DNA of 29,972 nucleotides from a virus. The position numbers were made by a program, and so were the translations under genes. Under the pieces are notes generated by a model that searched no databases, was not told the origin of the DNA, and worked only from the letters and a program-made list of their open reading frames with translations. The first letter of the stretch is position 1. Each line of letters opens with the position of its first letter. The stretch spans positions 1 to 29,972 of IMG/VR virus record IMGVR_UViG_3300017697_000063. The stretch is one strand, 5' to 3'. Positions 13,195-20,611 of the stretch are shown here, piece by piece.

Positions 13195-13999
13195 TCCAAT
13201 ATGACTCGCTCCTTGGCTGTAGTAAGTCTTTCTTTCGACTCCTACCTTCTTGCTTTCTTACACCTTTAAGATGATCAAAGAATGCGCCAAGTTCACAATT
13301 AATTAACGGATGACCTTCTCCGTTTACAAGATGTCCGCTGAAGTCTTTAATGTTTTTATGTTCTATTCTAATTTTCTTTAGGACTTGATCAAACACATAA
13401 CTGTCATGCCATTCTTCCATCTTAAAGATTCCGTCATCAGCTTCTTCGTAAACTCTTTCAAACTCTTTTAGGAATGCATCGCACCCTGGAGTTCTAAGTG
13501 TAAGTCCGTACCACCCGCACTCAGGCCATTTTTTATTTCTACCTAAGTAGTGTAACCATTGTGATGCAGGTATTAAATTTCTAAATTGTCCGTAAGTAAT
13601 AGGACTGTGTACATATGTATCACCGTCAATCCAAACTAGAATATCTGTGTTAGGATCTTGTGCGGCTTCAAATACTGCATATGTTTTGTTTGCAAAACGT
13701 ACTGCGTCCCACTTAAACTTCTTATGATGATCTCTTGGGCGTCTAGCAGGCCAAGGACATATACCATTTGCTTTAGGATCGTCTTTGTGTCTTTCTTTAA
13801 ATGCATTAAGTTTTGGTAATACTTCTTTAGCATTTACAACTTTGATATTTGCACCTGGTGGTACAACAGGAATACAATCTTCTGCATATACTACTAGCTC
13901 AACTGCCGGGTGTACGTTCTTAGCCCAACTATCAATAAGACGTTGTCCGTATTCTTCTAATCCTGGTTGATGAAATGTTGTTATACATTTTATTCTCAT
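13184..13999 (-). CDS. glycosyltransferase, GT-A type with DxD
   Basis: 271 residues with the start at ATG 13997-13999 (MRIKCITTFHQPG), which overlaps the upstream stop (ATGA) and has GGAG 9 nt away; a longer in-frame start at 14065 lies inside the upstream gene. The GT-A donor site is seen as DILVWIDGDTYV (119-130) with D125-G-D127 as the metal-binding DxD. WLHYLGRNKKWPECGWYGLTL and DDGIFKMEEWHDSYVFDQVL (acceptor region with a conserved His-Asp) follow, an arrangement I have seen in phage and marine bacterial glycosyltransferases of uncertain CAZy family. The sugar and acceptor are not predictable. It lies between two RPHP-type genes of the glycan island. Confidence 0.75.
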   Translation of the reverse strand: MRIKCITTFHQPGLEEYGQRLIDSWAKNVHPAVELVVYAEDCIPVVPPGANIKVVNAKEVLPKLNAFKERHKDDPKANGICPWPARRPRDHHKKFKWDAVRFANKTYAVFEAAQDPNTDILVWIDGDTYVHSPITYGQFRNLIPASQWLHYLGRNKKWPECGWYGLTLRTPGCDAFLKEFERVYEEADDGIFKMEEWHDSYVFDQVLKKIRIEHKNIKDFSGHLVNGEGHPLINCELGAFFDHLKGVRKQEGRSRKKDLLQPRSESYWNEV

Positions 14000-14943
14000 T
14001 TTACGTATCTCCTCATCCATTCCCATGCTTCGCCACTTTTTAAGTCTGCAAAACTCCAATGGCATTGTGATATTTTTCTAATCCATTTTTCTCTATCAAA
14101 CGGTCTTAATTTTGACAATGCATCTATTCTTTGAAAGCATACTTCTTGTACTTGACTTGCTTGCCAGTCTTCGCATATAACAGGAACACCTTCTATAATA
14201 CTAGCTACACCTGGGCTACTGTTGTACACAATAGAACAATGTGCAGTTGCTAGGTCTTGTGCAATGTCTGGTTGAAAACTAATTCTAATGTTGTCGCCTG
14301 TGATTCTTTTTACATACTCAGGTGCTTTTTTATCTCCTGGGTGTGGTCTAATAATAATAGGTCTAGTTGTGTACTGTCTAATCTCTGCAATTTTAGTATT
14401 AGCCCAAGTAACAACATCTTTACCTTTCATGCTCCAACCACCATTACGTTGTAAACATAATAAAATATTATCTCTGTTATTATAGTCCCATGGCTTTAGT
14501 TTAACACCTAAGTCACGTTGTATCTTTTCCCATTGTGCATCACCTGGCTCTTCATTGCAATACTCTGCGGTGTTAGCAAACACTCCATCATAACTATAAC
14601 GTAAGTAATGATGTGGTTCATTTTGTTTTGCTTTGTATAAAAATAAGTTACTATCTGCTGTAATAAAACGTTTGTTAGCTGTGTTACTTGCAATACTTCT
14701 GCGTAAGTTAATGTGTGGTACTGCTTGACTGTCTTCGTGCATAAAGCCTTGCATAACAGCTACGTCACATGCCATTGTATCAAATCCATCATATACCAAC
14801 CCGTTGTCCCCCGACACCCTGACTCCTGATATAAAATTTTTGATAATATCTAATTTATGATTTGGTTTAATTGGTCTACCCGGCTTAGGCAACTTGCCTT
14901 TGTTCCCAGGTGGTATAACTTTAGTGTAACCTATAACTCTCAT
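13996..14943 (-). CDS. capsule/teichoic-type transferase-like protein (RPHP family) 2
   Basis: 315 residues. It has the same C-terminal signature as its two relatives: RPIIIRPHPGDK (194-205) and SIVYNSSPGVASIIEGVPVICEDW (237-260), the nucleotide-sugar or CDP-polyol binding half of a GT-B fold. Residues 1-150 form a separate domain with GDNGLVYDGFDTMACDVAVMQG and HINLRRSIASNTANKRFITADSNLF, plausibly the acceptor half. Of the three paralogues this is the most canonical. Both ends overlap the neighbours by 4 nt (ATGA), so expression is coupled. Membrane anchors and signal peptides are absent, so it would act in the cytoplasm on a sugar-nucleotide or a lipid-linked acceptor. The exact reaction is unknown. 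Confidence 0.72.
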   Translation of the reverse strand: MRVIGYTKVIPPGNKGKLPKPGRPIKPNHKLDIIKNFISGVRVSGDNGLVYDGFDTMACDVAVMQGFMHEDSQAVPHINLRRSIASNTANKRFITADSNLFLYKAKQNEPHHYLRYSYDGVFANTAEYCNEEPGDAQWEKIQRDLGVKLKPWDYNNRDNILLCLQRNGGWSMKGKDVVTWANTKIAEIRQYTTRPIIIRPHPGDKKAPEYVKRITGDNIRISFQPDIAQDLATAHCSIVYNSSPGVASIIEGVPVICEDWQASQVQEVCFQRIDALSKLRPFDREKWIRKISQCHWSFADLKSGEAWEWMRRYVK

Positions 14944-15938
14944 TTTACTATGCTCCAGGCGTAACCACTTAACATTTCATCATATGTAAATTGGTTATTA
15001 GATAGGTATCTACACAAATAAGTTAACTGTTTCCTCCCTGGATGCTCAGCAAATTCAATTCTCTTTAAACTAGTTTCGCAAATATCTTGAGCACAATTTG
15101 GTCCTAGCACTACGGCAGGTTTACCATATATCATTGCTTCAAGTGCGGCAATACTGTTGTATGTTACTAGGCAATGTACATCATCTGCAAGTGCCTGCTC
15201 CATTGTGTTAACACTAACACGATCTTCTCTACTTGGCTTCTTACGTAGCTGTACAGGTCTTGATGTGTTCTTTCTAATAGTAGCAATAGTTTGATCGATC
15301 CATGTGTCCAAGTCTTGATCAAAGTATTTCATTACCTTTTCGCTTGGTGGTACTACTAATATTTTACGTCCTGGTGTTGCGTCTTTAAATGGAATAGCTA
15401 ATGAATTCCAACGTCCGCCACCATACCATTTATCTGATCCTGGTTGCTCTCTGTCAGGCATGTGTAAGTTTTGTAATGCATTTTTTACAATTCTATGATA
15501 AGTTTTTTTACCATTTGGATTACGTGTACTTGGATTGTTACCTACATAACCTGTGTCCATAAAGTAGAAATCTCTACCACGTTCAATACACATCTTAATT
15601 AATTTTTGTTTGCCTAGTCCTCTAACTAGTAATGGAGTATCATCTTCCCAATCAACATCGTCAGCACGAATATACTTACCGCCACTACCTAGTGCCATGC
15701 CCATTACAAAAGAATCAATAAGTCCAAAAGAACCTTTAACTTTCTTTTCTACTTTTTTAATTCCGCTGTCTACACATATTACTGGAGGGTTTTTTACTTC
15801 TTGGAAAACTTCTGAAACTGCTTCTACAGCATGCCTTTGTTCTCCAGTTGCAACGCTGTGCAAAATCTTATCTATCATTTCTTTTAAATGTGGTCTAATC
15901 ACTCTGGTATCCCATTCGCCTGTATTGTTTTCACTCAT
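14940..15938 (-). CDS. capsule/teichoic-type transferase-like protein (RPHP family) 3, atypical
   Basis: 332 residues. The GT-B donor loop is present as LVTYNSIAALEAMIYGKPAVVLGPN (257-281), but the expected RPHP is RPVQLRKKPSRED (227-239), with the histidine lost, so this copy may be inactive or specialised. IRPHLKE near residue 14 is a different segment. LLVRGLGKQKLIKMCIERGRDFYFMDTGYVG (about 103-133) and FDQDLDTWIDQTIATIRKNTSRP complete the two-domain outline. The C-terminus (CRYLSNNQFTYDEMLSGYAW) resembles the end of capsule biosynthesis transferases. It overlaps the next gene by 4 nt. The TAA of the preceding glycosyltransferase is 1 nt from this ATG, and no good Shine-Dalgarno is seen. 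Confidence 0.68.
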   Translation of the reverse strand: MSENNTGEWDTRVIRPHLKEMIDKILHSVATGEQRHAVEAVSEVFQEVKNPPVICVDSGIKKVEKKVKGSFGLIDSFVMGMALGSGGKYIRADDVDWEDDTPLLVRGLGKQKLIKMCIERGRDFYFMDTGYVGNNPSTRNPNGKKTYHRIVKNALQNLHMPDREQPGSDKWYGGGRWNSLAIPFKDATPGRKILVVPPSEKVMKYFDQDLDTWIDQTIATIRKNTSRPVQLRKKPSREDRVSVNTMEQALADDVHCLVTYNSIAALEAMIYGKPAVVLGPNCAQDICETSLKRIEFAEHPGRKQLTYLCRYLSNNQFTYDEMLSGYAWSIVK

Positions 15939-15939
15939 A

Positions 15940-16620
15940 TTATCTATCCATCATTTGATATAAATTGTCTTTCCATTCTTGAGCAAATTCACAATTTCGA
16001 TAGTTCTCAAACCAAGGTCCACCTTCTGTATAATGGATAAGGTTAGGCTTTTCAATATCATCATACACACCTACTAGATAGTTCCATGTGTGATCTAATT
16101 CTCCTAGATACGCATCATCTTCAAGCCAACTAAATCTGTGGAAGTATGCTCCGTTTAATTCGTTACTGTTTACCATGTCTTGTGTAAGTCTAGCATTTTG
16201 TGGATGTTCGCAGTTGAACAGCATTACGCTTGACCAATTCTTACGTGGATAAACTGTTTGTTTTTGTCCGTCCATCTTAGTACCTTCTTGTACTTCGTAA
16301 TCATGTTTAACACACATAACAGCATATTTGTCGTCTGCTTGATCAAATAATTTTTGTATGTCTGTTTGTAAAATCATATCACAGTCTATAAACAATGCCC
16401 AACCTTTAAAGTTTGTAAGCTCTGGAACTAGGAATCTTGTGAATGTAAATTCAGTACTTGCTAGTTTGTCAATTGGTCTTTTATACCAACCAGAGTCTCT
16501 TAACTCTTGTTGTTTTAATGAATGTACACTTACGTTTTTACTTTGAGTTTGGATACTGTGTTTACATACTTGGTATGCAATATCTTCTCTTGGATCGTAT
16601 CCTACAAATACTTTATTCAT
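15940..16620 (-). CDS. glycosyltransferase, GT-A type with DxD
   Basis: 226 residues. MNKVFVGYDPREDIAYQVCKHSI (1-23), the nucleotide-binding strand-loop, and GWALFIDCDMILQTDI (73-88) with D79-C-D81 as DxD are typical of small bacterial and viral glycosyltransferases that begin 'KVFVGYDPRE'. The C-terminal segment WLEDDAYLGELDHTWNYLVG resembles the acceptor-site H-x-N/W motif of GT8/DUF-type enzymes. The sugar donated is unknown. The ATG overlaps the stop of the methyltransferase upstream (ATGA). It is first of the five contiguous transferase genes. Not similar enough to the other DxD enzyme in the window to call recent duplicates. Confidence 0.8.
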   Translation of the reverse strand: MNKVFVGYDPREDIAYQVCKHSIQTQSKNVSVHSLKQQELRDSGWYKRPIDKLASTEFTFTRFLVPELTNFKGWALFIDCDMILQTDIQKLFDQADDKYAVMCVKHDYEVQEGTKMDGQKQTVYPRKNWSSVMLFNCEHPQNARLTQDMVNSNELNGAYFHRFSWLEDDAYLGELDHTWNYLVGVYDDIEKPNLIHYTEGGPWFENYRNCEFAQEWKDNLYQMMDR

Positions 16621-17297
16621 GCTTTGACCTTCCTAACATATACTGCGGTTCTATCAATAGTATGTATCTCAAGAGAGGTGCCAAACACCTCATGAAAGGC
16701 TTTTTGACTTCCACGCCAACTGTTATAGTCGTCTAAAACCATGTAACCACCTACGTTTAATAACGGCCATAGTGTTAATAATTCTTGTAATGTACTTTCA
16801 TACCAGTCGGTATCTAAGCGTAATAATGCAATATTTTTTGGTAAATTATTCTTATCTAATAGTGTTTGTTCAACAGGACCTTTAATAAAATTGCACTGAT
16901 GTGGAGGAATATATTTGAATACATTAGTACTAACTTCTCCAATTTCTGCTCTGCACCACTGATCGAAACCGTGCTTTGCTTTGCGACTAAACCTTGCATG
17001 TGTTACTGCACCTAGTTCATTTATTTTATGATCATGTACAGTTGGTTGTGTCATGCCTTCAAATGTATCGTATAACCAAAAGTTTCTATTTGTTTTATTA
17101 TTAGCTAACCAAGCACTAATAATTTGTCCGCCCTTCCATACTCCACACTCAACTATATCGCCTGTAATATTATTAGCGTCAAGGTCTCTTACAGCCCGTA
17201 TAGTCTGTGTTATACGTTGTCCGCTTGTCATTGTATACGGAGCAACTTCTTCTACTATACGAAGCTCTTTTTTAGTTGGCATGAAAGTTGCTGTCAT
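16617..17297 (-). CDS. TylF/macrocin-type O-methyltransferase
   Basis: 226 residues with ATG 17295-17297 chosen because it begins 1 nt after the upstream TAG; earlier ATGs (17318, 17360) would overlap that gene further and lack ribosome binding sites. The TylF family (PF05711) signature is clear: YTMTSGQRI, then GDIVECGVWKGG (46-57), the SAM site, and the metal and catalytic aspartates in ALLRLDTDWYEST (D162, D164) and GGYMVLDDYNSWRG (D189, D190). Members methylate sugar hydroxyls in macrolides, LPS or O-antigen. In this gene run it probably methylates a sugar of the same glycan. It lies between the cytidylyltransferase fusion and a glycosyltransferase. Confidence 0.85.
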   Translation of the reverse strand: MTATFMPTKKELRIVEEVAPYTMTSGQRITQTIRAVRDLDANNITGDIVECGVWKGGQIISAWLANNKTNRNFWLYDTFEGMTQPTVHDHKINELGAVTHARFSRKAKHGFDQWCRAEIGEVSTNVFKYIPPHQCNFIKGPVEQTLLDKNNLPKNIALLRLDTDWYESTLQELLTLWPLLNVGGYMVLDDYNSWRGSQKAFHEVFGTSLEIHTIDRTAVYVRKVKA

Positions 17298-17298
17298 G

Positions 17299-18111
17299 CT
17301 ATACTGGCGATCCTTCATGCCACTGATCATACTCGTAATCTGGAACGCCACGTCTTTCAATATCTTCTTCTATACATTGTTCGCCACGTTGTATTTCTAG
17401 TATATGTGCATTTACTTTACCAGGGTTACTTGGTAAGTGCCAAACTTCTTTATTAATTTCATATGGCATACCTTGAGGATTTAAGTAAACAATCTCTTGT
17501 CTGCCTTCCCATTCGGTTACCATTTTAACTTCGCCTTCAAGTATGTTCCATTGTTCACTACGTTTAAAATGTTTTTGATCGCTTAGACGTTTGCCTGGAT
17601 ATATTACAAGCTCTTTTACTTTGTAACCTTGTTTGGGTTTGTCATCTAGTACACGCCAATAACCCCAATCACGTTCTGTCTTTTGTGTCTTCCACTCGTC
17701 TAGTATCCAACTGCTACTATTCATTTTGTTTTCTCCACCTACCCCAAATTCAAAATGGACTTGAGGATGGTCGCCGTATATTTTGTACTCTGGAGTTGTT
17801 GTATTAGTTCTGTCACCGCCATTAGCAAAAATAACTTTTCCTACTTCGGTTGACATGGTATGGAATATTGCATGACATGCTGAATCGTCTTCATCGTCAA
17901 AGCCTATAACTTTGTCTACGATAGCAAGTTCTTTTATGATTGCAAGTCTTTCTTTAAAGGACATGAAAGGCCGACCCTTTTTTCGAGTCAGCCATTCATC
18001 TGAGTTTACTGCAACAATTAGTTTATCACCTAATTGTTTTGCGGCCTTGAAGTATTCAATATGGCCGGAATGTAAGGGATCGAACCCACCTGTCACTAGT
18101 ACGTTTATCAT
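17299..18111 (-). CDS. cytidylyltransferase-cupin fusion protein
   Basis: 270 residues with two domains. Residues 1-140 are a cytidylyltransferase (nucleotidyl transferase of the RfaE/TagD type): TGGFDPLHSGH (7-17) with the HxGH motif (14-17), AVNSDEWLTRKKGRPF and an ERxxII motif (MSFKERLAIIK), which activates a sugar or polyol phosphate with CTP or ATP. Residues about 149-245 are a cupin of the type II mannose-6-phosphate isomerase kind: DWGYWRVLDD, VKELVIYPGKRLSDQKHFKRSEQWNILEG (H181, E186) and EVWHLPS (H225). No Shine-Dalgarno is present; a TTTAAATA late-like box ends 5 nt before the ATG. This is an activation enzyme with a built-in small-molecule domain. RfaE-type is a guess; CDP-glycerol or ADP-heptose are alternatives. 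Confidence 0.82.
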   Translation of the reverse strand: MINVLVTGGFDPLHSGHIEYFKAAKQLGDKLIVAVNSDEWLTRKKGRPFMSFKERLAIIKELAIVDKVIGFDDEDDSACHAIFHTMSTEVGKVIFANGGDRTNTTTPEYKIYGDHPQVHFEFGVGGENKMNSSSWILDEWKTQKTERDWGYWRVLDDKPKQGYKVKELVIYPGKRLSDQKHFKRSEQWNILEGEVKMVTEWEGRQEIVYLNPQGMPYEINKEVWHLPSNPGKVNAHILEIQRGEQCIEEDIERRGVPDYEYDQWHEGSPV

Positions 18112-18116
18112 ACTAG

Positions 18117-18124
18117 TATTTAAA
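18117..18124 (-). promoter_or_regulatory. possible late promoter box (TTTAAATA)
   Basis: Minus-strand TTTAAATA, one mismatch from TATAAATA, ends 5 nt before the cytidylyltransferase ATG, which has no Shine-Dalgarno. The spacing equals that at 1404, 23565 and 25163. The AT-rich context makes chance likely, so confidence is low. Confidence 0.3.
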
Positions 18125-18126
18125 CT

Positions 18127-18711
18127 TTAACGGTTTAGTGTTTCGATATACTGGATTACATTTTCAGGTGTTGATTCAACATACGGATCTTGATCGTCTC
18201 CGCAGTTGTTGTAACCTTCTTCAATGAAACTTTCATTAACAGTCATGTTGTCAACATACATTGCATATCTCCATGATCTGTTTGCAAAGCCTAAATGTTG
18301 TTTATTACAAAGCATACCAATAGCATATGTAAAGTCTGCATTACCATCTGCTAGTAATTTAACGTTAGTACATCCTAGTTCTTTAGCCCATGCATTCATT
18401 ACAAATGCATCGTTAACACTTACACAATATACTTCATCTACGCCTTGTGCTTTAAACTGTTCATACATTTTTTCAAATGTTGGTAGTTGTTCTGAACTAC
18501 ACGTTGGTGTAAATGCTCCGGGCAAACCAAAGATGACAACTTTTTTATTTGCAAAAAGTTCTGCACTAGTTTTCTTTACCCAACAGCCACCAATGGCACA
18601 TCCGCCATCATCACCAACTTCATCTCCTTCACGTAAAACGAAAGTGACATCTCCTGGAATCTTATCCCATTTTTCAATTATTTTCTTTTCACCTGGTAAT
18701 TGGTAACTCAT
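18127..18711 (-). CDS. peroxiredoxin (Prx5-like)
   Basis: 194 residues. The peroxidatic site PGAFTPTC (64-71) matches the Prx consensus PxxxTxxC, with C71 as catalytic cysteine; NRSWRYAMYVDN supplies the conserved Arg (R148) of Prx5-type enzymes. The remainder (ANKKVVIFGLPGAFTPTC, YEQFKAQGVDEVYCVSVNDAFVMNAWAKEL) follows the thioredoxin fold of AhpC/TSA-Prx5 hybrids. A distal C170 (GYNNCGDDQDPYVES) could be the resolving cysteine. It would remove peroxides or peroxynitrite in the infected cell, using thioredoxin or glutaredoxin. The gene lies between uvsY and the glycan run, 20 nt after uvsY. Such genes are auxiliary metabolic genes; no redox partner is visible nearby. A strong ribosome binding site is missing. 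Confidence 0.9.
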   Translation of the reverse strand: MSYQLPGEKKIIEKWDKIPGDVTFVLREGDEVGDDGGCAIGGCWVKKTSAELFANKKVVIFGLPGAFTPTCSSEQLPTFEKMYEQFKAQGVDEVYCVSVNDAFVMNAWAKELGCTNVKLLADGNADFTYAIGMLCNKQHLGFANRSWRYAMYVDNMTVNESFIEEGYNNCGDDQDPYVESTPENVIQYIETLNR

Positions 18712-18730
18712 ATCTTAATTTATTCCTATG

Positions 18731-19186
18731 TTATATACTAGCATCTTCCATGCCAGCTACTCTTAATTTAACTATGTTTGTAAGTTGCCATTGTTTTTGA
18801 TCTAGGCCCTTACAAACGCCTAACCATTTATTACGCATCAATGCAAACTCGTTAATGATTTTTTCATAATCAACAACGTCAGCTTCACCGTCTACATATT
18901 TTTCTACATCTCTACTCGACAATGCACGAGCATAGCTTTCTAAATATTTCCTAAAAAAGCTACTACGTAACCTACGTAACTCAATGTTTAGGTATTCTAA
19001 TATTGCTTCTAGCTCTTGTAATTGGTTGAAACGTTGTTCAACTATACCCGGCATTGATGCCGAAGCTCTTTCAACATTACCTTTTATTTTGCACTCCAAC
19101 CTTGCTTCTTGCAACTCACTTTCGTAAAATGCAATAGCTTTTGGAATGTTGCTAATGTCTCTAGCAATATCAGAATACCATCCCAT
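18731..19186 (-). CDS. uvsY: UvsY recombination mediator
   Basis: 151 residues. The helical, acidic protein with LARxxEFALMRNKWLGVCKGLDQKQWQLTNIVKLRVAG (C-terminal third) has the conserved signature of marine T4-like UvsY: 'MRxKWxGV...xxAFxxxxWxLxNIxKL'. UvsY loads UvsX onto gp32-coated single-stranded DNA. Its length (T4: 137) and its place directly after uvsX and gp32 support the call. The ATG shares one base with the preceding stop (TAATG). The N-terminal part (MGWYSDIARDISNIPKAIAFYESELQEARLE) forms the coiled-coil-like oligomerisation region. Confidence 0.85.
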   Translation of the reverse strand: MGWYSDIARDISNIPKAIAFYESELQEARLECKIKGNVERASASMPGIVEQRFNQLQELEAILEYLNIELRRLRSSFFRKYLESYARALSSRDVEKYVDGEADVVDYEKIINEFALMRNKWLGVCKGLDQKQWQLTNIVKLRVAGMEDASI

Positions 19187-19419
19187 TAGTAATCGTCCTC
19201 GTTATCAAACGAATCTTCGTCAGTTTCTTCTTCTAGAAAATACCCAATAGCTTTATCTAAGTTATTGTCAGAACCTAACGCATCTCTAAATGCTTCATCA
19301 CTTGTACCCAAGTCAGCACATAGATCAACATACTTTTCAGCAATAGTTTCTATATGTTTCTTATCAAGATACTCTTTGAACACTTGCCAAACTTCTATAA
19401 CTGTTGAACCTGATTCCAA
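19186..19419 (-). CDS. small acidic protein, unknown, between uvsX and uvsY
   Basis: 77 residues, predicted pI well below 5, ending in a run of Asp/Glu (EEETDEDSFDNEDDY). The start is the TTG at 19417-19419, supported by the strong AAGGAG Shine-Dalgarno 7 nt upstream; no ATG is available there. The first part (VIEVWQVFKEYLDKKHIETIAEKYVDLCADLG) is helical. Conserved small acidic genes occur at this position in marine T4-like phages, and function is unknown. The acidic tail resembles acidic tails of proteins that bind gp32 or basic surfaces, which is inference. It is translated immediately before uvsY (TAATG). Confidence 0.75.
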   Translation of the reverse strand: MESGSTVIEVWQVFKEYLDKKHIETIAEKYVDLCADLGTSDEAFRDALGSDNNLDKAIGYFLEEETDEDSFDNEDDY

Positions 19420-19463
19420 TTTATTCTCCTTAGTTTTAATACTGCTACTTATACAAAAAGTAG

Positions 19464-20549
19464 TTAGCTATTAGCTACCTCTGCCTCATCGGTTTCGACT
19501 ACGGCTTCTTCAACTGTTTCAACTGCTTCAGCAATGTTGGTCCAGTCCATCATAATTGTGTCAAGAGCGTCACCGCCTGCTTCCCACACTTTACGATATT
19601 CTTTTACTTCATTACCTTTAGAATCAGTATACCTTAGTCTGTTACCGTCTTTGACAAGTAAACCTTTTTTCTCAAACAAGTCAACCAATCCACTGTATGG
19701 ATTCATACCTGTTTCATAAGGAATCTTAACTTGTACTCCTTCAAAAGGTTTTGCATAACGAGTTTTCATAACCTTACAGCCTGCACGGATACCCATAACT
19801 TGACTGATCTTGTTACCATCTTCGTCTTCTTTTAGCTTCAACTTTTTCATTGCAACAACAATACTTGATGCATAGATAAAGCCTTGTCCACCTGATATCT
19901 TATCATCTGGATCAAACATATCTTGTGAAGCGTATGTGTGATTAGTACAAACTAATCCTACATTACAACTACCAATCATGTTAACAGTATTACGGACTAA
20001 TGAAGTTAGTGCTTTAGGCTTACGACCCATATCACCTTTCATATCACCCTTGTTAAACTGGTCAACATCTGTAGGTGTAAGTAACATACCTAAACTGTCA
20101 ACTACAAACAAAATCTTAGGACGTTCTTCGTCTGGCATTGTTTTATAGTCAATCATAAACGTACTAATAGTTTTAGCAACGTCATCAATCATTGACATGT
20201 TTAGTTTAAGAAGTTTATCTTCTGATGTATCAACATCGAGAGCTTTAAGCCAACTCTCATCAAGTGCGTTCTCTGAGTCAATTAAGACTACAAAGATACC
20301 TTGTTCTTGTGCCGCTTTTACAATGTTACCTGCACAGATATAACTCTTACCTGCACCAGATTCTCCTGCAAAAACAGTTACCTTACCTAGCGGAACACCT
20401 TTGTGAAAGTCGCCACTAATAAGATAGTTTAAGGCATAGTTACCTGTACTAATCCAATCAGTTGGATCGTTAAATCCACTACTCATGCCTGTGATTGATT
20501 TAGTTAAGTTTTTACGAAACTTAGAAACGTCAAATGCTTTATTAGCCAT
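19464..20549 (-). CDS. uvsX: UvsX RecA-like recombinase
   Basis: 361 residues (T4 UvsX 391). RecA-fold ATPase: Walker A GESGAGKS (62-69), FVVLIDSENALDESWLKAL (about 95-113), Walker B KILFVVDSLGMLLTPTDVDQF (about 145-165), and the L1/L2 DNA-binding loops around KGDMGRKPKALTSLVRN and KISGGQGFIYASS. The C-terminus is acidic (TVEEAVVETDEAEVANS), as in UvsX proteins that bind UvsY/gp32. It catalyses strand exchange in recombination-dependent replication. The ATG has a GGAG Shine-Dalgarno; the 62-nt gap from gp32 contains two hairpins, suggesting separate tuning of uvsX. Confidence 0.95.
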   Translation of the reverse strand: MANKAFDVSKFRKNLTKSITGMSSGFNDPTDWISTGNYALNYLISGDFHKGVPLGKVTVFAGESGAGKSYICAGNIVKAAQEQGIFVVLIDSENALDESWLKALDVDTSEDKLLKLNMSMIDDVAKTISTFMIDYKTMPDEERPKILFVVDSLGMLLTPTDVDQFNKGDMKGDMGRKPKALTSLVRNTVNMIGSCNVGLVCTNHTYASQDMFDPDDKISGGQGFIYASSIVVAMKKLKLKEDEDGNKISQVMGIRAGCKVMKTRYAKPFEGVQVKIPYETGMNPYSGLVDLFEKKGLLVKDGNRLRYTDSKGNEVKEYRKVWEAGGDALDTIMMDWTNIAEAVETVEEAVVETDEAEVANS

Positions 20550-20577
20550 TGTATCTCCTTATCAGATTGTCTGAATA

Positions 20578-20599
20578 GGGTGTAGCGTTAACTACACCC
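20578..20599. terminator. hairpin between gp32 and uvsX (attenuator or mRNA-processing site)
   Basis: A perfect 8-bp stem, GGGTGTAG (20578-20585) with CTACACCC (20592-20599), around a 6-nt loop. No U-tract follows on the minus strand, so full termination is unlikely; partial attenuation or RNA stabilisation of the gp32 message is more plausible. A second small stem (TCAGA/TCTGA, about 20562-20574) lies between it and the uvsX ribosome binding site. Confidence 0.5.
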
Positions 20600-20611
20600 A
20601 CTCAGTTTAAA

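Noticed and set aside
19445-19463. CTACTT/AAGTAG stem after uvsX, considered as a terminator
   Set aside because: Only 6 bp, AT-rich, with no U-tract; uvsX and the next gene look co-transcribed.
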